The notes under the pieces are model-generated. The model was not told the DNA's origin. It searched no databases and saw only the letters and a program-made list of their open reading frames with translations. Shown here piece after piece: positions 51,064 through 59,925 of a stretch of 64,000 nucleotides of DNA (positions within the stretch are counted from its first letter, which is position 1; every line of letters begins with the position of its first letter). Origin of the DNA: Arthrobacter sp. zg-Y844 (GTDB lineage: Bacteria; Actinomycetota; Actinomycetes; Actinomycetales; Micrococcaceae); the NCBI RefSeq assembly GCF_024385465.1, contig NZ_JANFLS010000002.1:620001-684000 (forward strand), in the 5' to 3' direction. Made by a program: the position numbers and the translations under genes.

Positions 51064-51234
51064 ATGCCGCTTTCCGCGGTCTGGGAAACGGCACCGGTCG
51101 CGGTGCTGGTAACGGTGGCCTATCTGGTCTTGCTGCTGACATCCGTGCTGCTTTGCGCCGTCCTCGTCACCGTCTCCCTCACCGCCGGCTCAACTTCCCG
51201 ACGGCTCGGGACCCACCACCAGGCAGGTGCTTGA
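51064..51234 (+). CDS. possible small single-pass membrane protein
   Basis: A 56-codon frame from the ATG at 51064. The first 42 residues are strongly hydrophobic (VAVLVTVAYLVLLLTSVLLC) with high GC at third positions, and the end is basic and polar. It overlaps the 3' end of the thioesterase gene on the opposite strand. There is no clear ribosome site, so it may be a real small protein or a leftover of a longer membrane gene. Confidence 0.3.
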   Translation: MPLSAVWETAPVAVLVTVAYLVLLLTSVLLCAVLVTVSLTAGSTSRRLGTHHQAGA

Positions 51235-51702
51235 CGCTGTAGCGAGAACCCGGCCGGCGGCGTCGCGCAGATCTGCTTCGACAAACGCTGCGTTGCGTCC
51301 GGCCTTGGTCACCCATCCGTGGGCGGTGACGGTGCCCGTGTTCGCGGTGGCGGGCCGCAGGAAGGACACTTTGAGTTCGAGGCTGGTGTAGCCGGCGCCG
51401 GCCGGCAGCGTGGAGTGCACGGCGCAGCCGCAGGCGGAGTCCAGGACGGTGGCGAAAAAGCCGCCGTGGACGGACCCGATCGGGTTGTAGTGCGATTCGT
51501 CCGGTTCCGCCGTCATCACCACATCCCCCTCGCTCACGCTGACGAGGCGCAGCCCCACGTGGCTGCTGATCGGCGGGCCGGGAACCTCACCGGCGGCAAG
51601 CGCCTGCAGGTGCTCGAGTCCGGTCCGCGAGAATATGCGTGCGACGTCCCGTTCTGCAGGGGAGTATTCAAGCGTTTTCGAACGCATTTCGGAAGCGGGC
51701 AT
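51190..51702 (-). CDS. PaaI-type hotdog thioesterase
   Basis: A 170-aa acyl-CoA thioesterase of the PaaI family. NPIGSVHGGFFATVLDSACGCAVHSTLPAG contains the conserved HGG and the downstream catalytic aspartate, and LELKVSFLRPA and GRVLATASSTCLV complete the hotdog fold. It hydrolyses acyl- or aryl-CoA esters, but the exact substrate cannot be read. It lies alone, with 285 bp of featureless sequence upstream (51703-51987). Confidence 0.9.
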   Translation of the reverse strand: MPASEMRSKTLEYSPAERDVARIFSRTGLEHLQALAAGEVPGPPISSHVGLRLVSVSEGDVVMTAEPDESHYNPIGSVHGGFFATVLDSACGCAVHSTLPAGAGYTSLELKVSFLRPATANTGTVTAHGWVTKAGRNAAFVEADLRDAAGRVLATASSTCLVVGPEPSGS

Positions 51703-51987
51703 CGGAGCTCCTTCAGGGTTGGTGAGTGCTGGGCCTCACAGACACAGCAATGCAGGCCATCTTGTCATGCCGGGTCCATGGCCGCAGATCCCAGCCCGCA
51801 CAGCAGCCGACCAACGCCGGCGACCACGTCCTCGACGGTCCGTTCTCAGGGCCCTCGCCCACCCGCAGCAGCGCGAGAACAGGACCGGCGGTAGCTTCTC
51901 ATGGTTCTTTCCCCGGGAATCGTAGACGGTGGGGCTCTCCGACGACGGCGGCCCGGCCCCGCCGTCGTCGTGCCGCGGCGCTGCCAG

Positions 51988-52848
51988 CTAGAACCCGGAC
52001 CGCCAGTCAAGGATGATGTCCGCAACCTCGTCGAGGTGTGACTCGAGGAGGAAGTGGCCGCCGTCGAGAAGTTCCACGCGGGCCCTGGGGACGTCCTGGC
52101 GGAACGCTTCGGCTCCGGACGGACCGAAGATTTCGTCATTCCGTCCCCATACGGCAAGCACCGGAACCTGGGTGGAACGCAGCCATTCGTGGAGCGGCGG
52201 ATACAGCGCCCGGTTGGTGTGATAATCGCCGAAGAGCGCCAGTTGGGCCTCGTCGACGCCGGAGCGGGCCAGGAGCGCCAGATCGTGCTCCCAGGCGTCC
52301 GGGTCCACAGTGGTGGGGTCCGGAACGCCGTGCTTGTACTGCCACTCGACTGCCTCCCGGCCCAAGGCCGGGCGCAGGGCCGCCTTGTTTTCCGGCGAAG
52401 GGTCCGCACCGTAGGCCCAGATGGGAGCCCAGAAGTCGGGCACAAAACCCTCTTCGTAGGCGTTGCCGTTCTGCGAAATCACGCCTTCCACCGCTGCCGG
52501 GTTGGCCAGCGCCAGCCGCCAGGCGATGGGGGCGCCGTAGTCCTGGGTGTAGACCGCATAGGCGTCCACGCCGAGTTCAGCCAGGAAAGCACGCGTCACC
52601 TCGGCCAGCCCGTCGAAAGTGTACGTAAACTCCTCGACCGACGGCGCTGACGAGCGGCCAAAGCCGATATGGTCCGGGGCGATCACCCGGTATTGTTCGG
52701 CGAGCCTGGGGATGAGGTGGCGGAACATGTGCGAGCTTGTGGGATATCCGTGCAGGAGCAGGAGCACCGGGGCGTCCACGGGGCCGGCTTCGCGGTAAAA
52801 CACGTCTAGCCCGTTGACGGAAACGGTGCGGTGATGAACGGCAACCAT
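51988..52848 (-). CDS. haloalkane dehalogenase/epoxide hydrolase-like alpha/beta hydrolase
   Basis: A 286-aa hydrolase with an aspartate nucleophile. LLHGYPTSSHMFRHL is the oxyanion segment, YTQDYGAPIAWRLA holds Asp103 at the nucleophile elbow where serine hydrolases have Ser, WGRNDEIFGP holds the acid, and GGHFLLE the histidine. Such enzymes cleave carbon-halogen bonds or epoxides. The sequence does not decide which. It is divergent from a CGNR-type regulator across 44 bp. Confidence 0.85.
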   Translation of the reverse strand: MVAVHHRTVSVNGLDVFYREAGPVDAPVLLLLHGYPTSSHMFRHLIPRLAEQYRVIAPDHIGFGRSSAPSVEEFTYTFDGLAEVTRAFLAELGVDAYAVYTQDYGAPIAWRLALANPAAVEGVISQNGNAYEEGFVPDFWAPIWAYGADPSPENKAALRPALGREAVEWQYKHGVPDPTTVDPDAWEHDLALLARSGVDEAQLALFGDYHTNRALYPPLHEWLRSTQVPVLAVWGRNDEIFGPSGAEAFRQDVPRARVELLDGGHFLLESHLDEVADIILDWRSGF

Positions 52849-52855
52849 GGACTAA

Positions 52856-52884
52856 CCCCTAACAATCGTTTTACTGGTTATGGG
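52856..52884. promoter_or_regulatory. imperfect palindrome between hydrolase and CGNR gene
   Basis: CCCCTAAC (52856-52863) and GGTTATGGG (52876-52884) match as inverted arms at 7 of 8 positions around a 12-bp spacer. It lies in the 44-bp divergent region. Its size and position suit a regulator site, but the symmetry is modest. Confidence 0.35.
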
Positions 52885-52892
52885 ACGGTAGC

Positions 52893-53468
52893 ATGGAACT
52901 CGTTCAGCGCACCCGCGTAACCCCTGGAAAGTGTGCCGTCCTCCGAGAAAGGAACCCGATGGTCGAGGATGAAGACCTGCTGCTGGCGCTGCTGAACAGC
53001 ACACCCGTTGTCGCGGGCCGTCCCACGGATGGACTCGCGGGCGCCTCCTGCGTCGAGTTCGTTGCACGCTACGGAGGTACGGGCTCTCAAGCCGAGCTTG
53101 CACATCTTCGACGGATGCGGGAGTGCCTGCAGGACGCGGTCCGGGGATCCGGCGACGCACTGTCCCGTCTTTCGACAGCACTGGGCGACGGAGTCCTGAT
53201 CCCCCGGGTAACTCCGCAGGGACTCCACTGGGAAGTGCGTGCGCCGGAGGACGAGCGGATAGCCTTCCGTGCGGCGCTTGCCTGGTCCCGTGTTGTCCGG
53301 GAGTTACCAGGCCGACTGCGTCCCTGTGCCAACAACGAGTGCAACCTCTTCCTCATCGACAGGAGCAGGCCGGGCACCGCCAAGTGGTGTTCCATGGCAG
53401 TGTGCGGCAACCGGATGAAGGCCCGCTCCCATGCCGGGCGCCAGCGGGCGGCTGCGGACCGACCGTAA
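52893..53468 (+). CDS. CGNR zinc-finger transcriptional regulator
   Basis: A 191-aa protein of the ABATE/CGNR type. An N-terminal sensing domain is followed by a C-terminal zinc finger: LRPCANNECNLFLIDRSRPGTAKWCSMAVCGNRMKARSH, with four cysteines and the CGNR signature. Such proteins are thought to regulate neighbouring stress or metabolic genes, so the divergent hydrolase is the likely target. The ATG at 52893 has a weak GGGAC ribosome site. Confidence 0.88.
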   Translation: MELVQRTRVTPGKCAVLRERNPMVEDEDLLLALLNSTPVVAGRPTDGLAGASCVEFVARYGGTGSQAELAHLRRMRECLQDAVRGSGDALSRLSTALGDGVLIPRVTPQGLHWEVRAPEDERIAFRAALAWSRVVRELPGRLRPCANNECNLFLIDRSRPGTAKWCSMAVCGNRMKARSHAGRQRAAADRP

Positions 53469-53548
53469 CGGGTCTGATTGTGAGTCGGCCGGGGCCCGGA
53501 TCAGAGTAGCGTCCTAGGACCGTTTGACCACCCTGTTAGGTTCGGACC

Positions 53549-54397
53549 ATGGGGACAATCGAGAGCCGCACACTACATATCCTCGTGGATGCCGCCGTTG
53601 AAGGGCTGCCGCCCGCTGCCCAAGCAGCGCCCCGCCTGACTGTGGACATAGGGTCAGCCCATACTGTGGTCCTGCTGGACGGCACCGCCGCCGTTCGAAT
53701 TGCACGGGACCCGGACACAGCGGCCGCCATGCGGAAGCGGCAGCAGCTGGTGGACAGCATCCCGGACTCGATCGGCTTCCTGCTCCCCTGGTCCTTGGGA
53801 CCAGTCGTGGAGCTCGAGGGGTTTTCGGCTGTCGCTACCCGGCTGATCCCCGGCGGACCCTGCCCGGCAGGAGAAGGCGACCCCGGCCAGCTCCAAGACC
53901 TGCTCAACTCCGTATCCTCCATTGCCGCTGAGCCGCTCGAAGGGTTGCTGGCCGAGCCCCTGGCCTTCTGCGGCGGATCGGACTGGTATCGGATCCAATG
54001 CGAGGAGGTTCTGCCGCGTCTCGATCAGGACGTTCAGGGGCGGGCGGCGGACGCCGTCGCCGCCTTGGCGAACCTCGAACCGGTCCGCGACGTGTTCGCC
54101 CACGGTGACCTCGGAGGACACAACGTGTTCTGGGAAGGGAACCGCATAGTCGGGGTACTGGATTGGGATCTGGCGTCGCGGAGCGACCGCTCCACGGATC
54201 TTGCCTGCATCGGTGTCTGGAACGGATGGGACAAGCTGCCGCTGATAGCCGGCGCCGCGGAAGTGCGCCGTGCTGCCATCCGGCGGAACACCTTCCGGCT
54301 GCAGCAAGTCGCGTTTGCGTTATTGAACGGCCGGCCCACGGACGAGATCGGGCAAGCCGTCGCCCGGGCAAACGCGTGGCTCCGGGAAAGCTTGTAA
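53549..54397 (+). CDS. aminoglycoside phosphotransferase-family kinase
   Basis: A 282-aa APH-fold kinase. VFAHGDLGGHNVFWEGN gives the catalytic aspartate and metal-binding asparagine, and VGVLDWDLASRSD the second metal aspartate. The N-lobe begins with a beta-rich part (TVDIGSAHTVVLLDGTAAVRIA). The family also phosphorylates other small molecules such as macrolides and homoserine, so a resistance role is only one option. It is followed 3 bp later by a membrane protein gene, a possible two-gene unit. Confidence 0.88.
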   Translation: MGTIESRTLHILVDAAVEGLPPAAQAAPRLTVDIGSAHTVVLLDGTAAVRIARDPDTAAAMRKRQQLVDSIPDSIGFLLPWSLGPVVELEGFSAVATRLIPGGPCPAGEGDPGQLQDLLNSVSSIAAEPLEGLLAEPLAFCGGSDWYRIQCEEVLPRLDQDVQGRAADAVAALANLEPVRDVFAHGDLGGHNVFWEGNRIVGVLDWDLASRSDRSTDLACIGVWNGWDKLPLIAGAAEVRRAAIRRNTFRLQQVAFALLNGRPTDEIGQAVARANAWLRESL

Positions 54398-54400
54398 CCG

Positions 54401-55075
54401 GTGGACTCCAACGAACCTCGCTACCGGACAGTTGCGCTGCGGTTTGTGGTGCCCGGCGCCTGCCTGCTGCTTGGGCTCGCGTTAGTCCTGTCATCTGCCA
54501 CCGGCTGGATCCTCGTGATCGGCTCCCACGTCGTCAGCCCCTGGCTGGCGGCCGCCGCGCTGCTGCTGGCCTCCGTGGCGATTCGGTGGTTCGGCTCTCG
54601 GAACCGCGTCGGCGACCGCAAGAATCCCCGGTTGCACTCCCCCGTTCCGGCACTGCTGGCGGCCGCCGTCGCGGGAGTCGGAATCGCCGTCGGATCGCTG
54701 CTCGACGCAGGGACCGAGAGCTTCATTCTGGATCCCCAGGGACCGGAGGGCTGCCGCGCCGCAGTGCGTGAGTCCGCTTTCCTCATGTCAGGAAGCGGCA
54801 AGGTTTACGCGGTCGGCAGCCACGGAATCGGCAGGCTGGCCGGTGAGTGGAACAGCGACGACGGCTACCGGCCGATCGAGGCCGGCAACTACACCCTGGA
54901 ATGGACCGCGTCCGGCGGGCTGCTCACCGTCGGCGGCGCCTCCACCCCCAACGGGTATCGGCTGGTTGAAGACAGTGAATACACGGTGCAGGTCGACGCC
55001 GACGGCAACGAGCTCAGCGGTTACGTGCCCGTGGGGCCCACCAGGTTTGAGCAGCAGCCGGTCGCCTGCCATTGA
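54401..55075 (+). CDS. uncharacterised membrane protein next to the APH-like kinase
   Basis: A 224-aa protein with a GTG start and no recognised domain. Three hydrophobic segments lie at about residues 17-42, 47-62 and 77-98. The rest is an extracytoplasmic domain rich in Gly, Tyr and Asn, with repeated short beta patterns (GRLAGEWNSDDGYRPIEAGNYTLEW). Two cysteines in that domain could form a disulfide. The 3-bp gap suggests joint expression with the kinase. Confidence 0.65.
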   Translation: MDSNEPRYRTVALRFVVPGACLLLGLALVLSSATGWILVIGSHVVSPWLAAAALLLASVAIRWFGSRNRVGDRKNPRLHSPVPALLAAAVAGVGIAVGSLLDAGTESFILDPQGPEGCRAAVRESAFLMSGSGKVYAVGSHGIGRLAGEWNSDDGYRPIEAGNYTLEWTASGGLLTVGGASTPNGYRLVEDSEYTVQVDADGNELSGYVPVGPTRFEQQPVACH

Positions 55076-55087
55076 GCCAGGTTTCCG

Positions 55088-56461
55088 CTAGTCCACCGGC
55101 AGCGCGAAATAGGTCGGCAGGTCCTCGTACTTGAACATTGCCAGGCCCTCACTGGTGATCGCCGTGGGGAGGTCACGCTTCACCTCGTCGAACTGCGGCG
55201 CCATCTGCTCCGGGAACTTCAGGTACCCGGTTCTATCCCCGGCGGAGTTCGTGCCGTACACCTCGCCCGCGTCGGAGACCATGGCGGGGTAAAAGTCCGA
55301 CGCCGGGTCGATCCGCTTCTGCTCCCCCGTCCTCAGATTCACCACCCACTGCGCGTCAACGCCCTGTTCGTTCTGCCAGTGCATCAGGTACAGCTCACCA
55401 TTCGGGCTGGCCGCTGTCGCGTATCCGGGCAGCCGGGCCGCCGGGAAGGCGCATCCCTGTGCCGCGCCCTCGAAGACAACCGGTTGCCCGGTGTGCACGT
55501 CGACGGACTCGCACGTCTCGTCTACTTTGCGGACGGAAACGAACGTGGAGCCCAAGACGATGGACCCGGACGGATGGTCCGCGAACGTCATCGACCATTC
55601 GCCAATGCTGAGCGTTGCCTCCGGCAGACCCTGCTGCGGGTTCGCTGCCCGGGGTGAGCGGTACACGTCCACCCCGTCGATCCGGGCCAGCCAGGACTGC
55701 CCCTCAAGTTCCGGAATCGGTTCCAGCAGTCCTATCTCGGCATTGAGCACCCGGACAAAACCGGCGCTGTCCGGGCCGGCTGCGACGCCGCTTTGCATGC
55801 CGAGGCCGCCGTCGGTGGCGGTGAAGGCCAGCGCACCGTTACCGTCATGCGTCGACGTCGGACGGTAGCCGGTCATATCCTCTTCGACGGCCGTTGCTTT
55901 CCCCGCCGCGTCGACGACGATCAACTGGGCAACGGGTGCAGCACCTTGACCGGCGCCTGGCTGGAGCGGCACGCCGATCTGGTAAAACGTGAAGAACTCC
56001 TGCCCGTTCTGCCGCACCCGGTCCAGGGACGGCTCGACGCGCTGTTCCGGGTCCAGTCCGAGGGACGGCGACCGATACAGGATGTCGCCGGCGCTGTCGG
56101 TCACCACGAGGGTCTGGTCCCGGGTCTGCATATCCTGCTCAACGAAGGCAGTCAGGTCACCGATGACCTCCGCCCCGGCCCCTTTCTGGGCGTACCAACC
56201 GGCTTGGCTCAGCCACCGCGCCGGTAGGGCACCGGTCGCGTAGGAAAAGCCTTCCTCGTAGGAGGCGGGCTTGCCCAGCGTTGGCCGCTCAGTCGCGGTG
56301 GGCTCGGGTGTCCGGGAGGGGCTCGCCGAAACAGGGGCGGACGTCCGGGACGGGGACGCATCGGCCCCGTCGGTTGAAGAGGCTGGATCCTGCGACGACG
56401 GAGCACAGGCCGTAACGAGCAGCAGCGCTGCAAGACAAGGTGCGACGACGTGCTTGTTCAT
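55088..56461 (-). CDS. uncharacterised lipoprotein
   Basis: A 457-aa secreted lipoprotein. The signal peptide ends at lipobox VTAC (Cys19), and then comes a 40-residue Ser/Thr/Pro-rich linker that would cross the wall. The mature part has no domain I recognise. Repeated patterns such as GEVYGTNSAGD and EWSMTFADHPSGSIVLGST suggest a beta-propeller-like fold. It is convergent with 54401-55075 (12 bp). Function is unknown. Confidence 0.7.
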   Translation of the reverse strand: MNKHVVAPCLAALLLVTACAPSSQDPASSTDGADASPSRTSAPVSASPSRTPEPTATERPTLGKPASYEEGFSYATGALPARWLSQAGWYAQKGAGAEVIGDLTAFVEQDMQTRDQTLVVTDSAGDILYRSPSLGLDPEQRVEPSLDRVRQNGQEFFTFYQIGVPLQPGAGQGAAPVAQLIVVDAAGKATAVEEDMTGYRPTSTHDGNGALAFTATDGGLGMQSGVAAGPDSAGFVRVLNAEIGLLEPIPELEGQSWLARIDGVDVYRSPRAANPQQGLPEATLSIGEWSMTFADHPSGSIVLGSTFVSVRKVDETCESVDVHTGQPVVFEGAAQGCAFPAARLPGYATAASPNGELYLMHWQNEQGVDAQWVVNLRTGEQKRIDPASDFYPAMVSDAGEVYGTNSAGDRTGYLKFPEQMAPQFDEVKRDLPTAITSEGLAMFKYEDLPTYFALPVD

Positions 56462-56646
56462 GCTGATTCCCCCATGGTGGTACCCGAAAACCGGAGTGTG
56501 CCGACCACTGTCACTTTGTGCCCGTGGGACGGCCTTACTTTAGACACCCTAACTAATGGCGCAACCGTCCAATCACGGGCCCGCGGCAATATCCCCCTGT
56601 GCGCCAAAGAAACTCCTAGCGCAAATAGCCTTCTCATTGTTGACTA

Positions 56647-57219
56647 ATGCCCATGCCAGCCGTTGAAATCCGCCGAGCCACCGAAAATGACGCCCACAAC
56701 CTCGCTCGCGTCCATGTCCACGCATGGCAATGGGCCTATCGCGGATTGATGCCCGATTCCCTCCTCGACGCACTGGACATTGAGCGGAGAGCTGCGGGAT
56801 GGAAGCGAATGATCCATGAAGGGCGGGTGCCGCAACCACATTTGGCCGTGATCGGCTCGAACGTCGTGGGGTTTTCCCATGCGGACAGCAGCAGCGACGA
56901 CGACGCCGACCCTCAGGTCGGAGAGGTCACGGCCCTCTACCTCCTGGAGGAATTTGTCGGCACGGGAGTCGGGCGCCGCTTGTGGGAGGCAGCGCTGAAC
57001 CAGCTGCGCGAAAGCGGACACACCGTTGTCTCGGTGTGGGTGCTGGATTCCAACCAGCGCGGAAGAACCTTCTACGAACGAAGGGGAATGTCCCCGGACG
57101 GAGCAACCAAAGAAGAGTCCTTCTCCGGCTCCACCCTGACGGAGGTGCGGTACCGCTCTTCGTTGCATGCGGCGGGGAAGAGACAAGGGGCTATCGGCGT
57201 CGAGGGCCAGGACCGTTAG
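56647..57219 (+). CDS. GNAT-family N-acetyltransferase
   Basis: A 190-aa acetyltransferase. It starts VEIRRATENDAHNLARVHVHAWQWAYRGLMPD, and the acetyl-CoA loop is VTALYLLEEFVGTGVGRRLWEAA, followed by VVSVWVLDSNQRGRTFYERRGM. This is the classic GNAT order. The substrate is unknown. It overlaps the neighbouring GNAT pseudogene by 4 bp at its stop, tail to tail. Confidence 0.9.
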   Translation: MPMPAVEIRRATENDAHNLARVHVHAWQWAYRGLMPDSLLDALDIERRAAGWKRMIHEGRVPQPHLAVIGSNVVGFSHADSSSDDDADPQVGEVTALYLLEEFVGTGVGRRLWEAALNQLRESGHTVVSVWVLDSNQRGRTFYERRGMSPDGATKEESFSGSTLTEVRYRSSLHAAGKRQGAIGVEGQDR

Positions 57220-57712
57220 TCGTCAGGGCGATCGATAGTCCAGTAGCTCACCTCGTCGTCGGGAAACGGCCGCTCCGCCATTCCGATCTTGCGCGCTACC
57301 CGTTTCGACTGCTCGTTACCGGCATCGATCGTCGCGGAGATGAACTCCAGATGAGAGACCTCAAAGACGTAGGCGAGCATCGACCGGCCAATTTCGGTGG
57401 CATAACCTTTGCCCCAGAACCTTTGATGGAAAACGTATATCAGTTCGTCGAAGTCCTGGCCGGGCGCACGGATGACGCCGCAATAGCCGACAAATTCGCC
57501 GCTGTCCCGTTCAAAGACGGCTGAGGTGCCATAGCCGCGCTTCGCATACTTTTCTTTGCAGACCTGAATCCATCCTGCGACTTCGAACCGGTCCAATGTC
57601 GTCCCGTCACCGACGAACCGCATGACCGCCGGATCCGCGCAGAGCGCTGCAAAGTCCTCCAGATCCTCTCCACAAAGTGGCGGGCTTCAAGGCGGTCGGT
57701 TTCAAACATCAT
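57216..57712 (-). pseudogene. GNAT acetyltransferase with a frameshift near its start
   Basis: The main frame (57216-57623, 135 aa) has FVGYCGVIR, VFHQRFWGKGYATEIGRSMLAY and IDAGNEQSKRVARKIGM, and lacks an N-terminus. The missing part lies in another frame: MMFETDRLEARHFVE from 57712, then DLEDFAALCADPAVMRFVGDG continuing into the main frame. The two join if one base is added or removed near 57667-57671. The total would be about 165 aa, normal for GNATs. It is a probable pseudogene unless the base is an assembly error. The 264 bp beyond (57713-57976) show nothing recognisable. Confidence 0.75.
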
Positions 57713-57976
57713 CCGGGAACGATAACCCACGGCAGCCGCATAACTCATTCCCTGTCTCCGGGGGCTTCTCCACTGCCCGGCCGTTCCGAAAGGGCACAAT
57801 GACCAGTCCGAGGTGCCGTTGGTGGCCACTGTACTGGGAGAGCAGACGTTCCTCCCGCGCCATGGATTCGTCGCAGTTGTCTCTGATTCCATCGCTCGTG
57901 AGACGCTCTCAATCTCTCCGCGAGGATCTCGGTAACGGCTTTTGCCGCTCCTGCATCTTACTGTCAAGCTGATCAA

Positions 57977-58444
57977 ATGACTGTTCAGCTCGTCCCTCTC
58001 CGCGCCCAACAATTCCCTGCCTGGATGGAACGAAGCCGCACTGAATACGCATCTGATCTCATTACGACAGGCGAATCCCCGCAAGAGGCACATCGGCGCG
58101 CTTATGAGAGCCTAGATGCCGCGTTTCCTGAGAACATTCCAACCACAGATAATGCCGTGTTCGATGTTCTTGACGGTACCGGCACAACCATTGGCTACCT
58201 TTGGGTTGGAACTGACAGTTCTGAAGATCATCGCTCTTGGTGGGTGTGGGACATAGTCGTTGATGAGGAGCATCGCGGCAAAGGGCTAGGCAGGAAGGCA
58301 ATGAAGCTGGCCGAAGACTACGCGCGTTCCCAAGGCGCCCACACCCTTGGACTCAGCGTCTTCGGATTCAACCACGGCGCCCGAGGACTCTACGAATCGA
58401 TGGGTTACGAAATAGTGACCACGAAAATGAAGAAGCACCTCTAA
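57977..58444 (+). CDS. GNAT-family N-acetyltransferase
   Basis: A 155-aa acetyltransferase with WWVWDIVVDEEHRGKGLGRKAMKLAE (acetyl-CoA loop, about residues 92-115) and LGLSVFGFNHGARGLYESMGYE. Its codon choice is less GC-rich than its neighbours, with more A/T at third positions, which may mean recent acquisition. The sequence is complete. The substrate is unknown. Confidence 0.88.
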   Translation: MTVQLVPLRAQQFPAWMERSRTEYASDLITTGESPQEAHRRAYESLDAAFPENIPTTDNAVFDVLDGTGTTIGYLWVGTDSSEDHRSWWVWDIVVDEEHRGKGLGRKAMKLAEDYARSQGAHTLGLSVFGFNHGARGLYESMGYEIVTTKMKKHL

Positions 58445-58615
58445 ACCTTGAATCTGTGCCCCATCGAAGGATTCTTTAGCGGCCGCCCAAGGTGGGGTGG
58501 ATAGTTCAGAGTCCGAGCGCTCCAGTCGGCCGAAGGAAATGGAATCGCCGTACCCGGTCGACTGGCCCTAACGGGCTGGGACGCATCCGCTGCCGGTGGG
58601 GAACGGCGACTGTCG

Positions 58616-58858
58616 TCAGCCGGCCCGGACGGATTCATCCTGGCCGGAGTCCGCCAGGGTCACTCCGGCGACCGACCAATTCTCACGGGGCAGCTCGTGA
58701 AGAACAACCCGAATAGTGTCCGGCCGAATCTCCATAACCCGGGCATAAGTTTCCGTAAGCGCTGCCAGCAGCTGGCGCTTCTTCTCGGTGGTGGATGGCG
58801 AGGCGTTAAGTACCTGAATAAGTGGCGTCCGCAGAGTCTGCCACATTGCCGATGTCAT
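58616..58858 (-). CDS. 4-oxalocrotonate tautomerase-like protein with unusual start
   Basis: An 80-aa reading containing PLIQVLNASPSTTEKKRQLLAALTETY and DTIRVVLHELPRENWSVAG, the small tautomerase pattern. These enzymes use an N-terminal proline freed by removal of Met. Here that proline (codon 58825-58823) is preceded by ACG, and the in-frame ATG codons lie 7 and 11 codons upstream, with no good ribosome site for any. Either the protein starts at ACG, or the proline is internal and the enzyme inactive, or the upstream part is processed. Confidence 0.6.
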   Translation of the reverse strand: MTSAMWQTLRTPLIQVLNASPSTTEKKRQLLAALTETYARVMEIRPDTIRVVLHELPRENWSVAGVTLADSGQDESVRAG

Positions 58859-58962
58859 TCCCGGAGGAAAGCTCGGTAGGGCGGTGATGCTCCGGTGGGG
58901 AGCGACTGCCTTCCCGTCATGGTTATCCTTAGCCGCATGCGCAACCTACCAACCACACAATC

Positions 58963-59883
58963 ATGAAGATCGGAATCGTCGGCGCCGGCGGAGTCGGCGC
59001 CTACTTCGCCGCCGCCCTGTCCCGGGCAGGCCACGACGTCCACCTCCTGGTTACGCCCCGCCATGTCGATCCCCTTTCCGACCATGGGATTCACCTCACC
59101 TCGGGCGACGGACGGGATGAATTCATCGCGCTGGCCGGTGTTTCAACGGACGCTGCAGCCATCGGGGTGTGCGACGCCGTCATCCTAGGCTGCAAAGCAG
59201 GCCAGGTCCGCGCCGTCGTGGAAACCGCACTGCCGCTCCTCGGACCCGATACCCCGGTGCTGCCGCTGCAGAACGGTGTCACCGCATCCGAGCAGATCGA
59301 AGCCGCCGCCGGAAGCGGGCACGCTCTCGGCGGGCTGTGCATGATCATCTCGTACCTCGTCGAACCCGGGCACGTCCATCACGTGGGCGGGAATCCTGCC
59401 GTCACCCTCGGCGAGCTCAACGGCACCCCGACTGCTCGGGTAAAGGCCGTCGCCGCCGCTTTGATTTCAGCCGGCATCAGCACCCGTATCTCTGACGACA
59501 TCACCACCGACCTGTGGCGGAAGTTCATGCTCATTGCCTCCTACGGCGGCATCGGAGCGCTGTGCCGTAAAAACGTGGGTGAAACGCGGACCCATCCGGG
59601 CACGCGGACGTTAGTTGAAGACGCCATGCGTGAAGTCGCCACGATCGCCGCAGCGGTTGGAGTGAACCTCACCGAGGATGACGTGAAAACGACAATGGCC
59701 CAGTACGACGCATTCACGCCCGACAGCACCGCTTCCATGCAGCGCGACCTCATCGCGGGACGCCCTTCCGAACTCGAAGAACAAAACGGCGCCCTCGCCC
59801 GTATCGCCGCGAAGCACAATACCCCTGCACCTATCCACACAACCATCTATCGGGCACTGAGCATCCTGGACCGTCCCACCTAG
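58963..59883 (+). CDS. 2-dehydropantoate 2-reductase-family protein (PanE/ApbA-like)
   Basis: A 306-aa NADP-dependent reductase with an N-terminal Rossmann loop IGIVGAGGVGAYFAAAL, AVILGCKAGQ and LPLQNGV in the middle, and a helical C-terminal domain with TTDLWRKFMLIASYGG (catalytic lysine region). PanE reduces ketopantoate for pantothenate and CoA synthesis, but many actinobacterial paralogues have other substrates. No other pantothenate gene is nearby. The family assignment is firm, the PanE reaction only possible. Confidence 0.85.
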   Translation: MKIGIVGAGGVGAYFAAALSRAGHDVHLLVTPRHVDPLSDHGIHLTSGDGRDEFIALAGVSTDAAAIGVCDAVILGCKAGQVRAVVETALPLLGPDTPVLPLQNGVTASEQIEAAAGSGHALGGLCMIISYLVEPGHVHHVGGNPAVTLGELNGTPTARVKAVAAALISAGISTRISDDITTDLWRKFMLIASYGGIGALCRKNVGETRTHPGTRTLVEDAMREVATIAAAVGVNLTEDDVKTTMAQYDAFTPDSTASMQRDLIAGRPSELEEQNGALARIAAKHNTPAPIHTTIYRALSILDRPT

Positions 59884-59925
59884 CCGATGCGTACGAAGGG
59901 CCTGGTACCCGTACGGAGGTACCCC

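Noticed and set aside
57440-58093. A 217-codon minus-strand frame covering the GNAT pseudogene start
   Set aside because: Only its middle (METDRL part) is meaningful, and the rest has no coding character.
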